Assembly (NCBI GenBank): GCA_964507185.1
Contig: CAZDOY010000005.1
Location: 52,254 to 116,253, forward strand
Length of the DNA: 64,000 bases
Direction: 5' to 3'
Origin: CAVRTJ01 sp964507185
Lineage (GTDB): Bacteria > Acidobacteriota > UBA4820 > DSQY01
Both the position numbers and the translations under genes were made by a program. Shown in pieces: positions 24,050 through 33,270 of this stretch (position 1 is its first letter; each line of letters begins with the position of its first letter). The notes beneath the pieces are model-generated. The model saw only the letters and a program-made list of their open reading frames with translations. It was not told where the DNA came from and did not search any database.

Positions 24050-25138
24050 ATGAAATCGAAATTCTTCTTTCTTTTGATAGTGTTAGCCCTGTCGAGCGTG
24101 ATCGCGTGCGGCAATAACAACCAGGCCCAGGATAGGAAAAAAGGCGACAAGGACAAGCAGGCCGAGGCAGTCCCGGTCGAGGTGACGTCGCCGGCCAGAG
24201 CCACCATGGAAGCGACGCTCAACCTGACGGCAACCGCCTATTCCGAGGAGCGTGTTCCCATCTATTCGGAGGCGACCGGCATCGTCGAAGGTCCTCCGCT
24301 CGAAGAGGGGACGCCTGTCCGGAAGGGGCAGGTCCTGGCCCGCCTGAAGAGGCAGGAACTCGACCTCGCCCTTCAACTTGCGGAGAGCACCTTCAGCAAG
24401 GCTCAGGCCGATTTCACGAGGTCCCAGGCGCTCTACAGGGATCACCTCGTCAGCCAGGATACCTACGATCAGGTCCAGTACGCGCTGGACCAGGCCCGAA
24501 TCGCCCGCAACCAGGCCAGGGTCGAACTGGCCAAGGCCACCATCACCGCACCCATCGACGGCGTGGTGGCGGAACGCCTCATCCGGCGCGGCGATCTCGT
24601 CAAACCACAGCAGCAGATTTTCACGCTGGTCAACCTAGATACCATCAAGGCGAACCTCTTCGTTCCCGAGAAGAACCTCCGGGAGGTCAAGGTGGGCTCC
24701 GTGGTCCGGGTGCGCTCGGACGTCTTCCCCGGGGAACTCTTCGAGGGCGGCGTTGAGAGGATAGCCCCCGTGGCCGATCCCAGCACCGGTACATTCAAAG
24801 TGACGGTGACACTCCCCAATCCCGGCACCCGCCTGCGGCCGGGCATGTTTCTCTCCACGAGCGTCGTAGTGGAAACGCGCCCGGACGCGATGGTGATCCC
24901 GAAAAAGAGCATCGTTTACGACAGCGAGGCCACCATGGTCTTCGTGGTGAAGGGGGATAAAGCGAAGAAGGTGCCCGTGAAGACGGGACTCACCGATCTC
25001 ATGAACGTGGAGGTGGTCAACGGCATTGCGCCCGACGACCAGGTCGTCACCGTGGGACAGAGCGGATTGAAGGACGGGGCGCTCGTCAGGATCCTCCCCG
25101 GCACGGGCGGGGGATCGGACATGGCTCTGGGCCTGTAG
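24050..25138 (+). CDS. RND efflux periplasmic adaptor (membrane fusion lipoprotein)
   Basis: This protein links an RND pump to an outer-membrane channel. The 362-residue product has a lipoprotein signal with lipobox SVIAC (Cys20), a barrel-sandwich/biotinyl-lipoyl half motif (EATGIVEGPPLEEGTPVRKGQ, in two parts), an alpha-helical hairpin (about 110-165, LDLALQLAESTFSKAQADF), ATITAPIDGVVAERLIRRGDLV as the second half motif, and beta-barrel and membrane-proximal domains. ATG 24050 has a purine-rich GAGGGAG upstream. It heads the three-gene RND operon; no TolC-like outer-membrane gene is present in the window. Confidence 0.94.
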   Translation: MKSKFFFLLIVLALSSVIACGNNNQAQDRKKGDKDKQAEAVPVEVTSPARATMEATLNLTATAYSEERVPIYSEATGIVEGPPLEEGTPVRKGQVLARLKRQELDLALQLAESTFSKAQADFTRSQALYRDHLVSQDTYDQVQYALDQARIARNQARVELAKATITAPIDGVVAERLIRRGDLVKPQQQIFTLVNLDTIKANLFVPEKNLREVKVGSVVRVRSDVFPGELFEGGVERIAPVADPSTGTFKVTVTLPNPGTRLRPGMFLSTSVVVETRPDAMVIPKKSIVYDSEATMVFVVKGDKAKKVPVKTGLTDLMNVEVVNGIAPDDQVVTVGQSGLKDGALVRILPGTGGGSDMALGL

Positions 25139-25225
25139 GGACTCCCTGGGGACGCCGGCCTCCCGGCCTGCGTGGGAAAACCCTGAACGGGTAGCAACAT
25201 CAATAGGATATAAGGGGTCAGGCAT

Positions 25226-28200
25226 ATGGGGAGGAACAGGTATTCAGCCTCTGGCGGCGGACTCTACCGGCTGGCCGTCGACCGTCCGGTTACGGTACTC
25301 ATGATCATTATGGGCGTCGTGGTTTTCGGGCTCGTATCGCTGACCCGAATTCCTCTTTCCCTGATGCCCGAGCTCAACTATCCCACCATCACCGTCCGAA
25401 CCACCTACGAGGGCGCGGCGCCGGAAGAGGTCGAGAATAACATTTCGGTCCCGCTGGAGGAGGCCCTCGGCGTGGTGAGTCACCTCAAGCGGATCCAGTC
25501 CGTATCCAAGACCGACGAGTCCGACGTTCTCATGGAATTCGACTGGGACACGGACATGAACCTGGCCACCCAGGAAGTCTCCGAGAAGCTCGAACGCGTC
25601 TTCCTCCCGCCCGAGGCCAAGAAGCCCCTGATCCTGCGCTACGACCCCACGCAGGATCCGGTCATGAGGCTCAGCCTCTACGGAAAAATGAACCTGATCG
25701 ACCTGCGGAACTACGCCGATCAGGACCTCAAACGCGAGCTGGAAAAGGTGCCCGGCGTGGCCGCCGTCAAGGTCAAGGGCGGCCTGGAAGAGGAGGTCCG
25801 CGTATTCCTGGACGAGAACAAGATCAGCCTGGCCCACTTGAACATCGAGACCCTCAACCGGTCGCTTGCCGCTCAAAACCTCAACCTCGCGGGCGGAAAG
25901 CTCAAGGAGGGATCCACCGAATACATCGTCCGCACGGTCAACGAGTTCAGCAACCTGGGCGAAATCTCCGATGCGGTGGTGGGCAACAAGGACGGCGTGC
26001 CCATCCGGATTCGCGACATCGGCCGCGTGGAGCGTTCCTACAAGGACCGGGACATGGTTACCCGGGTCAACGACCAGGAAAGCGTGGAACTGGAGGTTTT
26101 CAAGGAGGCGGACGCCAACATCGTCACCCTGAGCAAGGCGCTGCACGCCAGGATCTTCGGGCGGACGGGCCGGCCCGCCGCGGCGAAGGACACCGGCCAC
26201 GGATTCGGCCGGGGGGGGCGCATCGTGCCCCTCGTCCAGACGCTTCCGAAGGGCATAAAACTCAAGATGGTGGCCGACCAGGCGCAGTTTATCTCACTCG
26301 CCATTTCCAATCTCAAGAACGCGGCGATCGGCGGCGGCCTGCTGGCGATCCTCGTCCTGTTCTTCTTCTTGAAGCGGTTCCGGCCGACCCTGCTCGTGGG
26401 CCTGGCCATTCCCCTCTCGGTCATCGCAACCTTCGCGGCCATGTATCTCAGCGGCGTCACCCTCAACATCATGAGTCTTGGAGGCCTGGCCCTCGGCGTG
26501 GGCATGCTGGTGGACAACGCCATCGTCGTTCTCGAGTCCATAGCCAGGTGCCGGGAGGAGGGCGACGCACCCCGGGACGCGGCCCTCCGCGGCGTCAAGG
26601 AAGTGGGCATGGCCGTGACGGCGTCGACGCTGACGACCGTCGCCGTGTTCTTTCCCATCGTCTTCGTTGAAGGCATCGCGGGCCAGGTGTTCAAGGATCT
26701 TTCGCTCACCGTCGTCTATGCGCTCATGGCCTCGCTCGTCATGTCGCTCTTCTTCATACCGATGCTCTCCGCGCGGGAATGGTCCTTTGGGGGGGCGAGC
26801 ACGGACGGAAAGCCGCTCGGCAGGGACGTCTTTCTTCCGCATCAGTGGGGGCTTGCGAGAAGCAAGGTGTCGCAGGCGGCCGGGTGGGCTGCGAAAATCG
26901 TCCACGTACTGGACGTTCCTTTCGTACTGGCTCTCGGCGAGCCTTTGTGGCCCCTGGACAGGGTGCCCGGGCGCAGACGCCGCGAGGGCGGTGGGGGGCT
27001 CCGGCCAACCGTATGGCGCGCCGCCCGGATGATCTTCGCCCCGCTCTGGTTCCCTTTCCGCATCTTCATGGCACTCGTCACCATGGCGGCAGCGGTTCTC
27101 GGCTATGCGCTGAGAATCGTCGTCGCGGTGGGCGAGGTCGTAGTTCTGTGGGTCGGGGGCGTTGGGGGCTGGCTCCTGGGCAAAGCTCTTGCGGGGCCGT
27201 TGCGATGGTTCGAAGGAACCTTCAACCGCCTGGTGACCGTCTACAGGTCCGCCGTTCGCCTGGCGATGCACCGCCCCTCGCGGGTGCTGGTCTTTACGGG
27301 GCTCGCCTTCGTCTTCCTGGTGGTCGGGTACGGGATGCTGGACACGGAGCTCATCCCGCAGCTCCACAACCGGACGCTGGAAGTGGAAGCCACCATGCCC
27401 GTAGGGACCCCCCTGGAAACGACGGACAAGACCATCCGCAAGGCTGTGGAAAAGATTCTGAAGATGCCCGAGGTGAGCGAGGTGGCCGTCCAGACAGGGG
27501 TGGCCAAGGACGACCTGACCACGACGGAGGGCGGAGAGTACTCGGCGCGCATGACCGTTCAGCTCTCGGCGAAGGGCAGTCTGAGGCGCGTTGAGGACAA
27601 GGCCGTGAAACGGATCCGGGACATACTCGAAGCTGTCCCGGACCTCAGGAGCAAGGTCAGGTTTCCCTCTCTTTTCTCCACCCGGACTCCGGTTGAGGTG
27701 GAAATCTACGCCAATGACCTGGACAGGTTAAAAGCGTTGAGCCGCGAGGCCTTTTCAAGGATGGAGACGGTCCGCGGCATCACGGATATCCAGTCGTCTC
27801 TTTCCCAGGGCAATCCGGAAATCCAGATCGTCTACGACCGCCAGCGTCTCGCCCACTTCGGCCTTGACATCAGCTCGGTGGCATCCCTCGTGAGGACGAA
27901 GGTCCTGGGCCAGGTACAGTCCAAGTTCGACAAGGGGCGGGAGAAGGTGGACATCCGGGTGCAGGTCCGGCCCGAGGACAGGCAAACCCTGGCGAGCCTT
28001 GGCGACCTCATCGTAAACCCAGGCTCCCAGCTCACGGTTCCGCTCTCCGCCGTCGCCGACCTGCGGACCGGCGTCGGTCCCTCGGAAATCAGGCGCATCA
28101 ACCAGCAGCGGGTGGCCGTCCTCTCGGCCAACCTCGTCGGCATCGGCCTGAACCGGGTATCGAATGACGTGGAAGCGAGCCTATCGGGCATGCCCTGGCG

Positions 28201-28756
28201 CGGGGACGAGGGGTTCCGCATCGCCGGGCAAAAGGACGAGATGGACCAGTCGAGCCGGTCTCTGCTGCTCGCGCTGATGCTGTCCATTTTTCTTGTCTAC
28301 CTGGTAATGGCGAGCCAGTTCGAGTCGCTGCTCCACCCCTTTCTGATCATGTTCACCATCCCGCTCGCCTTCGTCGGCGTCTTTATGGCCCTGCTCCTCT
28401 TCGGGATGCCCATGTCCATTCTCGTCTTCATCGGCATGATCATGCTCGCCGGCATCGTCGTGAACAACGCCATCGTTCTCGTGGACTACGTGAACCAGCT
28501 CAGGCGCCGCGGGCTCAGCCTCGAGGACAGCATCGAACAGGCGGGCACCGTGCGTATGCGGCCCATCCTCATGACCACGCTCACAACGCTCTTCGGGCTC
28601 ATGCCCCTGGCCTTCGGGCTCGGCGCCGGATCCGAACTGCAGAGCCCCATGGCGATAACGGTCATGTCCGGACTCCTGGTATCGACGCTACTGACGCTGC
28701 TGGTCATCCCCACCCTGTACTACCTCGTGGAGCATAAGCGGGGGTCCCGGACATGA
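25226..28756 (+). CDS. RND efflux pump inner-membrane transporter with extra hydrophobic insertion
   Basis: This 1176-residue HAE-type RND protein shows the family N-terminus (LAVDRPVTVLMIIMGVVVFG), porter-domain segments, TM4 proton-relay motif GMLVDNAIVVLE (about 427-438), and the second-half MASQFESLLHPFLIM and GIVVNNAIVLVDY. The typical length is about 1040. The excess lies between TM6 and TM7 (about residues 516-665) and contains a basic stretch and two or three additional hydrophobic segments (about 600-655). The relay Asp is followed by Asn rather than the Asp-Asp pair of AcrB, as in many non-AcrB members. Its stop overlaps the next pump in ATGA. Substrate unknown. Confidence 0.93.
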   Translation: MGRNRYSASGGGLYRLAVDRPVTVLMIIMGVVVFGLVSLTRIPLSLMPELNYPTITVRTTYEGAAPEEVENNISVPLEEALGVVSHLKRIQSVSKTDESDVLMEFDWDTDMNLATQEVSEKLERVFLPPEAKKPLILRYDPTQDPVMRLSLYGKMNLIDLRNYADQDLKRELEKVPGVAAVKVKGGLEEEVRVFLDENKISLAHLNIETLNRSLAAQNLNLAGGKLKEGSTEYIVRTVNEFSNLGEISDAVVGNKDGVPIRIRDIGRVERSYKDRDMVTRVNDQESVELEVFKEADANIVTLSKALHARIFGRTGRPAAAKDTGHGFGRGGRIVPLVQTLPKGIKLKMVADQAQFISLAISNLKNAAIGGGLLAILVLFFFLKRFRPTLLVGLAIPLSVIATFAAMYLSGVTLNIMSLGGLALGVGMLVDNAIVVLESIARCREEGDAPRDAALRGVKEVGMAVTASTLTTVAVFFPIVFVEGIAGQVFKDLSLTVVYALMASLVMSLFFIPMLSAREWSFGGASTDGKPLGRDVFLPHQWGLARSKVSQAAGWAAKIVHVLDVPFVLALGEPLWPLDRVPGRRRREGGGGLRPTVWRAARMIFAPLWFPFRIFMALVTMAAAVLGYALRIVVAVGEVVVLWVGGVGGWLLGKALAGPLRWFEGTFNRLVTVYRSAVRLAMHRPSRVLVFTGLAFVFLVVGYGMLDTELIPQLHNRTLEVEATMPVGTPLETTDKTIRKAVEKILKMPEVSEVAVQTGVAKDDLTTTEGGEYSARMTVQLSAKGSLRRVEDKAVKRIRDILEAVPDLRSKVRFPSLFSTRTPVEVEIYANDLDRLKALSREAFSRMETVRGITDIQSSLSQGNPEIQIVYDRQRLAHFGLDISSVASLVRTKVLGQVQSKFDKGREKVDIRVQVRPEDRQTLASLGDLIVNPGSQLTVPLSAVADLRTGVGPSEIRRINQQRVAVLSANLVGIGLNRVSNDVEASLSGMPWRGDEGFRIAGQKDEMDQSSRSLLLALMLSIFLVYLVMASQFESLLHPFLIMFTIPLAFVGVFMALLLFGMPMSILVFIGMIMLAGIVVNNAIVLVDYVNQLRRRGLSLEDSIEQAGTVRMRPILMTTLTTLFGLMPLAFGLGAGSELQSPMAITVMSGLLVSTLLTLLVIPTLYYLVEHKRGSRT

Positions 28757-31700
28757 GGGACTCCTGGCTGCCCCACTTTTCCATCCGGCGACCGGTCACC
28801 ACGCTGATGATCTTCTTCTCGTTCATCGTGCTGGGGGCCATGGCGATACACCGCGTACCGCTTCAGCTTCTGCCCGACGGCTTCAACCCGCCCTTCATGT
28901 GGATCTGGATTCCGTACACCAACTCCTCGCCCTCCGAGGTGGAGGACAAGATCACGAAGCCGCTGGAGGAATCCCTCAGGACCCTCAAAAACCTGGACGG
29001 CATCTGGAGCACCAGCCGGAACAACGCCTCCGTCGTGAGGATGCGCTTCGATTCGAATACCGACATGGGGCTGGCCTACGGAGAAGCGAGGGACAGGGTG
29101 GAACGCACCAAGCCGACGCTCCCCGAGGATGTGGAAGAGGTCTACCTCCAGCGTGCAAATCCCAACGACGACCCGGTCTACGTACTCGGCGTCCAGTTCG
29201 ACGGTTACGTCGACGATCCCTACTACCTGCTGAAAGACGCGCTGGGCCAGAAGATCCTGCGCCTGCCGGGCGTGGCCAAAGTGGACGTGGGCGGCGCGGA
29301 CGAGAAGATCATCCAGGTTGAGCTGGACATGGCCCGGGTGAAGGCCCATCGCGTGAACCTCTACGAACTGACCCAACGGCTCAGACAGGATAACTTCACC
29401 CTCGCCTCGGGCCGGGTGGACGAAGGCGACCGGCGCTACCTCGTACGGTCCATGGCGCGCTACCCGTCCCTCGAGGCCATCGGCGAACTCCCCATCCGGG
29501 GGGATGGCCTCAAGCTCTCGGACATCGCCGCGGTGACCTACAGCATCCCCGAGGTGACGCGGTACTTCCGCATCAACGGGGTCCCGTCGTACGCCCTTGA
29601 GATTTTCAAGGAGTCGGCCTCCAACACGGTCGAGGTGTGCCGGCGGATCGACCGGGAAGTGGACCGCCTCTCCAGGCAGTACCCGGGGGTCAAGCTCATC
29701 AAGTTCGACGACGACGCGAAGTACATCGTGGAATCGCTCACCCTGCTCCTTCAAAACGGTGCGATCGGGGGATTCTTCGCGGCCCTCCTGCTTTTCTTCT
29801 TCCTGCGGCGCGTCCGCCTGACCCTGATGATCACACTGGCCATTCCCCTGGCGCTGCTCATCACCGTGGTCGTGATGTACTTTGCGGGCGAGTCCCTGAA
29901 CATCATCTCAATGATGGGACTCATGTTGTCCGTCGGCATGCTGGTGGACAACTCCGTCGTGGTGGTGGAGAACATCACGCGCCTCAAGGTGGAGGAGCGG
30001 ATCGATCCCGTGCGATCCTCGATCCGCGGCGCGGGCGAGGTAAGCCTGGCCATCGTCATGTCCACGCTGACGACCATGGTTGTTTTCCTGCCCTCGGTCC
30101 TGATGACCCAGAACGGCATGATGCGCTTCTTCATGGCCCAGCTTGCCATCCCCCTGTGCATCTCACTGGCGGCCTCTCTCCTGGTGTCCCTGCTGTTCAT
30201 TCCGCTCTGGTCCTCCATCGTGCTGAAGGACATGCGCGAGCCTGGCCGGTTCCTCAAGTGGATGGACCGGGTCTACGAAAAGTCGCTCGGATGGGCCAAC
30301 AGGTGGTATTACGGGTTCCTCAAGGCCACCCTGCACCGCCGCGCCCTCGCCATGGCGGTGCTGGTCCTCATCCTCGCCGTGACGGTGGCCGTCCCCTTCC
30401 AGCAGGTTCACATGACGGAGGAAGATCACGGAAACGGCCGCAACATCTGGGTGGGCTTCAACTTTCCGGGCTCATTCACGCTGGAGGATTCGGACGGCTT
30501 CATGCGCAAGGTCGAAGCGAAGCTCGAAACCCTTAGGGACAAGTACGACATCAAACTGTATAGGATCTGGGTGAGCAAGACCCGTGGAAACGTCCGGGTG
30601 CTCCTCAAAGACATGAACGAGAGCGACCTGGAAGTGCCCTGGGTGGCCGAACACCTCGTCAAAGAACTGCCGAGTTCGCCTGGGGTGACCCAGTACACCC
30701 GGTGGTCCCAGAGCATGAGCACGGGCGAGGCGGACATGAAGATCTACCTGCTGGGGGACGACACGGCCCAGCTCCTGGACGCCTCCAAAGAGGTGGTGCG
30801 CCGGCTGAAGCTGGTAAAGGACGTGGTGGCGGTGGATACGGACCTCGAAGAGGGCAACGACGAAGTGCGGCTGCAACTGCACCGCGCGGCCCTCCAGCAG
30901 TACAACGTGGCGCCGGACGTCCTGACCAGCATGGTGGCCTACGCCGTCAGGGGGTACCCGCTCCCCAAATATCGGTACGAGGGCAAGGAGGTGGAGGTGC
31001 GCATCCAGGTGCGCAAGTCGGACCGGGAGAACGTCGATCAACTCAAGGACCTTGCCATCCCGACGCGCGAAGGGGGCACCATCCCCCTGGCCTCGGTCGC
31101 GTCCTTCCGGGTCCACCGCGCGCTGCAGGAGATCTCCCGGTTCAACGGGCGGACCGCCCTTGGCGTCAAGATAAGCTCGACGCTCAAGGACAAGAAGGAA
31201 CTCCAGGGTCGCATCACGGGCGTCGTCGACAACCTCAATCTCCCCGCCGGGGTCACCATTCAGACCACCGGTCTCTTCGGCCGGGAGGAGAACAGCGGCA
31301 GAGACTTCGCCGCCGGCCTGGCGCTCTCCATCTGCTTCGTCTTCCTTCTGATGGGCGTGCTGTTCGAGTCCTTCATGCTGCCCTTCGTGGTCATCACTTC
31401 CATTCCGCTGGCCTTCATGGGTTCCTGGTGGCTGCTCTACGCGATGGGATCGGAACTCAATATCATGGCCATCATCGGGACCATCCTTCTCGCCGGCGTG
31501 GTTGTCAACAACGCCATCGTTCTGGTGGACAGGATCAACCAACTGCGAAAGGAGGGGATGCCCAGGGAGGAGGCCATATGCGAGGCCAGCCGCCAGAGGT
31601 TCCGCCCGATCCTCATGACGGCCCTGACCACGATTCTCGGCCTTCTTCCCATGGCCTTCGGCAAGGCCGCCTTCGTGGGCATTCCCTATTCGCCCATGGG

Positions 31701-31872
31701 CCTTACTTTCGTCGGCGGCCTGTCGGCCGGAACGTTTCTGACCCTGATCATCGTCCCCCTCTTCTACGCCTATTTCGACGAGTGGCGCACGACGCTCCAG
31801 GCGCGGTTCGGGCGCATCGCCGTGGAGTGGGGGCCGGCGCGGCTCATGAAGGGAAAGGGCCGGAAAACCTGA
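28753..31872 (+). CDS. RND efflux pump inner-membrane transporter, second subunit
   Basis: A 1039-residue RND protein of normal length, with RRPVTTLMIFFSFIVLGAM at the N-terminus, TM4 motif GMLVDNSVVVVEN, and second-half motifs MGVLFESFMLPFVV and GVVVNNAIVLVDR. It starts at ATG 28753, overlapping the previous pump by 4 bases. Two RND pumps with one adaptor recall MdtABC and MuxABC, in which two different pumps form a mixed trimer; such a heteromer is plausible but not shown. In the first periplasmic domain many residues differ from the 25226 pump, so they are diverged paralogues, not a recent duplicate. Confidence 0.93.
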   Translation: MRDSWLPHFSIRRPVTTLMIFFSFIVLGAMAIHRVPLQLLPDGFNPPFMWIWIPYTNSSPSEVEDKITKPLEESLRTLKNLDGIWSTSRNNASVVRMRFDSNTDMGLAYGEARDRVERTKPTLPEDVEEVYLQRANPNDDPVYVLGVQFDGYVDDPYYLLKDALGQKILRLPGVAKVDVGGADEKIIQVELDMARVKAHRVNLYELTQRLRQDNFTLASGRVDEGDRRYLVRSMARYPSLEAIGELPIRGDGLKLSDIAAVTYSIPEVTRYFRINGVPSYALEIFKESASNTVEVCRRIDREVDRLSRQYPGVKLIKFDDDAKYIVESLTLLLQNGAIGGFFAALLLFFFLRRVRLTLMITLAIPLALLITVVVMYFAGESLNIISMMGLMLSVGMLVDNSVVVVENITRLKVEERIDPVRSSIRGAGEVSLAIVMSTLTTMVVFLPSVLMTQNGMMRFFMAQLAIPLCISLAASLLVSLLFIPLWSSIVLKDMREPGRFLKWMDRVYEKSLGWANRWYYGFLKATLHRRALAMAVLVLILAVTVAVPFQQVHMTEEDHGNGRNIWVGFNFPGSFTLEDSDGFMRKVEAKLETLRDKYDIKLYRIWVSKTRGNVRVLLKDMNESDLEVPWVAEHLVKELPSSPGVTQYTRWSQSMSTGEADMKIYLLGDDTAQLLDASKEVVRRLKLVKDVVAVDTDLEEGNDEVRLQLHRAALQQYNVAPDVLTSMVAYAVRGYPLPKYRYEGKEVEVRIQVRKSDRENVDQLKDLAIPTREGGTIPLASVASFRVHRALQEISRFNGRTALGVKISSTLKDKKELQGRITGVVDNLNLPAGVTIQTTGLFGREENSGRDFAAGLALSICFVFLLMGVLFESFMLPFVVITSIPLAFMGSWWLLYAMGSELNIMAIIGTILLAGVVVNNAIVLVDRINQLRKEGMPREEAICEASRQRFRPILMTALTTILGLLPMAFGKAAFVGIPYSPMGLTFVGGLSAGTFLTLIIVPLFYAYFDEWRTTLQARFGRIAVEWGPARLMKGKGRKT

Positions 31873-32143
31873 CCACGTGCAGGTAAGGCAGGCCGCTCCA
31901 GTTCTCGATGCCCTTGAAGGTCGCGGTGCCGGTGACCTTCGATGGATCGACCCCGCCCTCGCCCTTGCCCCGGAAAGTCTTGGCGACCGCCTCGCTCCTT
32001 ATCGGCCAGGAGTCGCCGGGCTTGACAGGATGTCCCGGCCCTTCGTAGGTGTCGGGGCTGATGCCCTTGGGCATGGGGAACATTTGGGCGAGCAGCATCT
32101 CCGCCTCCCGCGCCGAAAGGCGCCCTCGCGCACGCGGGCCCAT
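31844..32143 (-). pseudogene. Short reading frame, possible remnant of a secreted protein
   Basis: The 99-residue translation contains PGHPVKPGDSWPI and KVTGTATFKGIENWSGLPYLHVV, which look like a genuine protein segment (a beta-rich domain with a GDSW motif) rather than antisense noise. It has no signal peptide and no clear ribosome binding site, and it ends inside the last codons of the convergent RND gene. I interpret it as an inner fragment of a longer secreted protein cut at both ends. A small intact gene is also possible. No function can be given. Confidence 0.4.
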
Positions 32144-32160
32144 TCAGTGTATTCTGCGCG

Positions 32161-33069
32161 ATGCGGAGGGAGGTTCAGCCCCGGCCCATGACGAAACGAA
32201 CGAAACTGCCCCTGTACGTGCTGCTCTTCCCCCTTTTATGGGCCGGGTCCTTCATTGCGGGGAAGTGGGCTCTCGCCGACTTCAGCCCCGAAATCACTTC
32301 CCTCCTGCGTTTCGTCATTGCGGCGGCTGTCCTGTTTCCATTCGCCTTCAGGAAGAAGCCACGGGATGGGGCCTGGACCCCCAGGAACCTCTGGTTGATC
32401 GGTCTGCTGGGCCTTACGGGCATGTTCGCCTACCACGTGCTCTTCTACTACAGCCTCGAGTATACGACCGCCGTGAACTCCGCCCTGATCATCTCCACGG
32501 ACAGCCTGTTCACCGTCCTGTTCGCCGTGCTCTTCCTCAGGGAGAAGATGACCTTCAAGAAGGCCGCGGGCATCCTGCTCGGCTTCGCAGGGGTCCTGTG
32601 GGTGGTCTCGGGTGGCGCCCTCGGACAGCTGCTGACGCACGGGCCCAACCGCGGCGATCTGATGGCCCTGGGTGCCGCCGTCGCCTGGGGCGTCTACAGC
32701 GTGCTCTCCAAACCCGTCGCCCACACCTTCCCGTCTTTTGACCTCTCCTGGATGACCTACGTCGTCGGAGCGGTGCTGCTCGTCCCCTGGCTTTTCACCC
32801 GCGGGGCCGCGCACAGCCTGGTCACCGCCACCCCCGCCGGATGGGCCAGCGTCGCCTACATGGCGCTGTTCGCAACGGGCATCGGGTATTTCCTCTACCT
32901 CAAGGGGATTCACGAAATAGGCGCCGTGGCCACGGCCAAATTCACCTTTCTCGTGCCCGTCTACGTGCTGGTTCTGGCCCGGGTTCTTCTCGGCGAACCC
33001 ATTACGCTCGACAAGGTCCTGGCCGCGGGCGTCATCATCGCCGGCCTGTGGATCGCCGAGGAGGGCTGA
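32161..33069 (+). CDS. DMT superfamily (EamA) transporter
   Basis: The 302-residue protein has ten predicted transmembrane helices in two EamA repeats, each with the family ending (VNSALIISTDSLFTVLFAVLFLREKMT in the first; VATAKFTFLVPVYVLVLARVLLGEPIT in the second). Members export metabolites such as amino acids, nucleosides or purines; the substrate here is unknown. ATG 32161 is used; a second in-frame ATG at 32188 gives a more typical short N-terminus, but the GGAGG between them is too far from it. A TATTCT box lies 5 bases before 32161. Confidence 0.87.
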   Translation: MRREVQPRPMTKRTKLPLYVLLFPLLWAGSFIAGKWALADFSPEITSLLRFVIAAAVLFPFAFRKKPRDGAWTPRNLWLIGLLGLTGMFAYHVLFYYSLEYTTAVNSALIISTDSLFTVLFAVLFLREKMTFKKAAGILLGFAGVLWVVSGGALGQLLTHGPNRGDLMALGAAVAWGVYSVLSKPVAHTFPSFDLSWMTYVVGAVLLVPWLFTRGAAHSLVTATPAGWASVAYMALFATGIGYFLYLKGIHEIGAVATAKFTFLVPVYVLVLARVLLGEPITLDKVLAAGVIIAGLWIAEEG

Positions 33070-33147
33070 CGGACAGACGCACTCCCCGGGCACGGTAACG
33101 GGTCGCAGGTTTCGGGTCCCGCCCCTCGGGCAACGGGTTGGGGGCGT

Positions 33148-33176
33148 TTGCCGCGAGCGGCCCGTGGCACTATGAT
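33148..33176 (+). promoter_or_regulatory. Sigma70-type promoter of the TPR/retropepsin gene
   Basis: TTGCCG (33148-33153), a 17-base spacer and TATGAT (33171-33176) lie about 95 bases before the ATG at 33271, leaving a leader with a strong AGAGGAGG ribosome binding site. Confidence 0.6.
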
Positions 33177-33270
33177 GGATGCGTCCCGCGACTGAAGAAA
33201 TTCAACGCTTTGGTCTGCGATCCCCCGGTCGGATTCTACTGCAGCAGGTACTCACAAGAGGAGGAATCCC

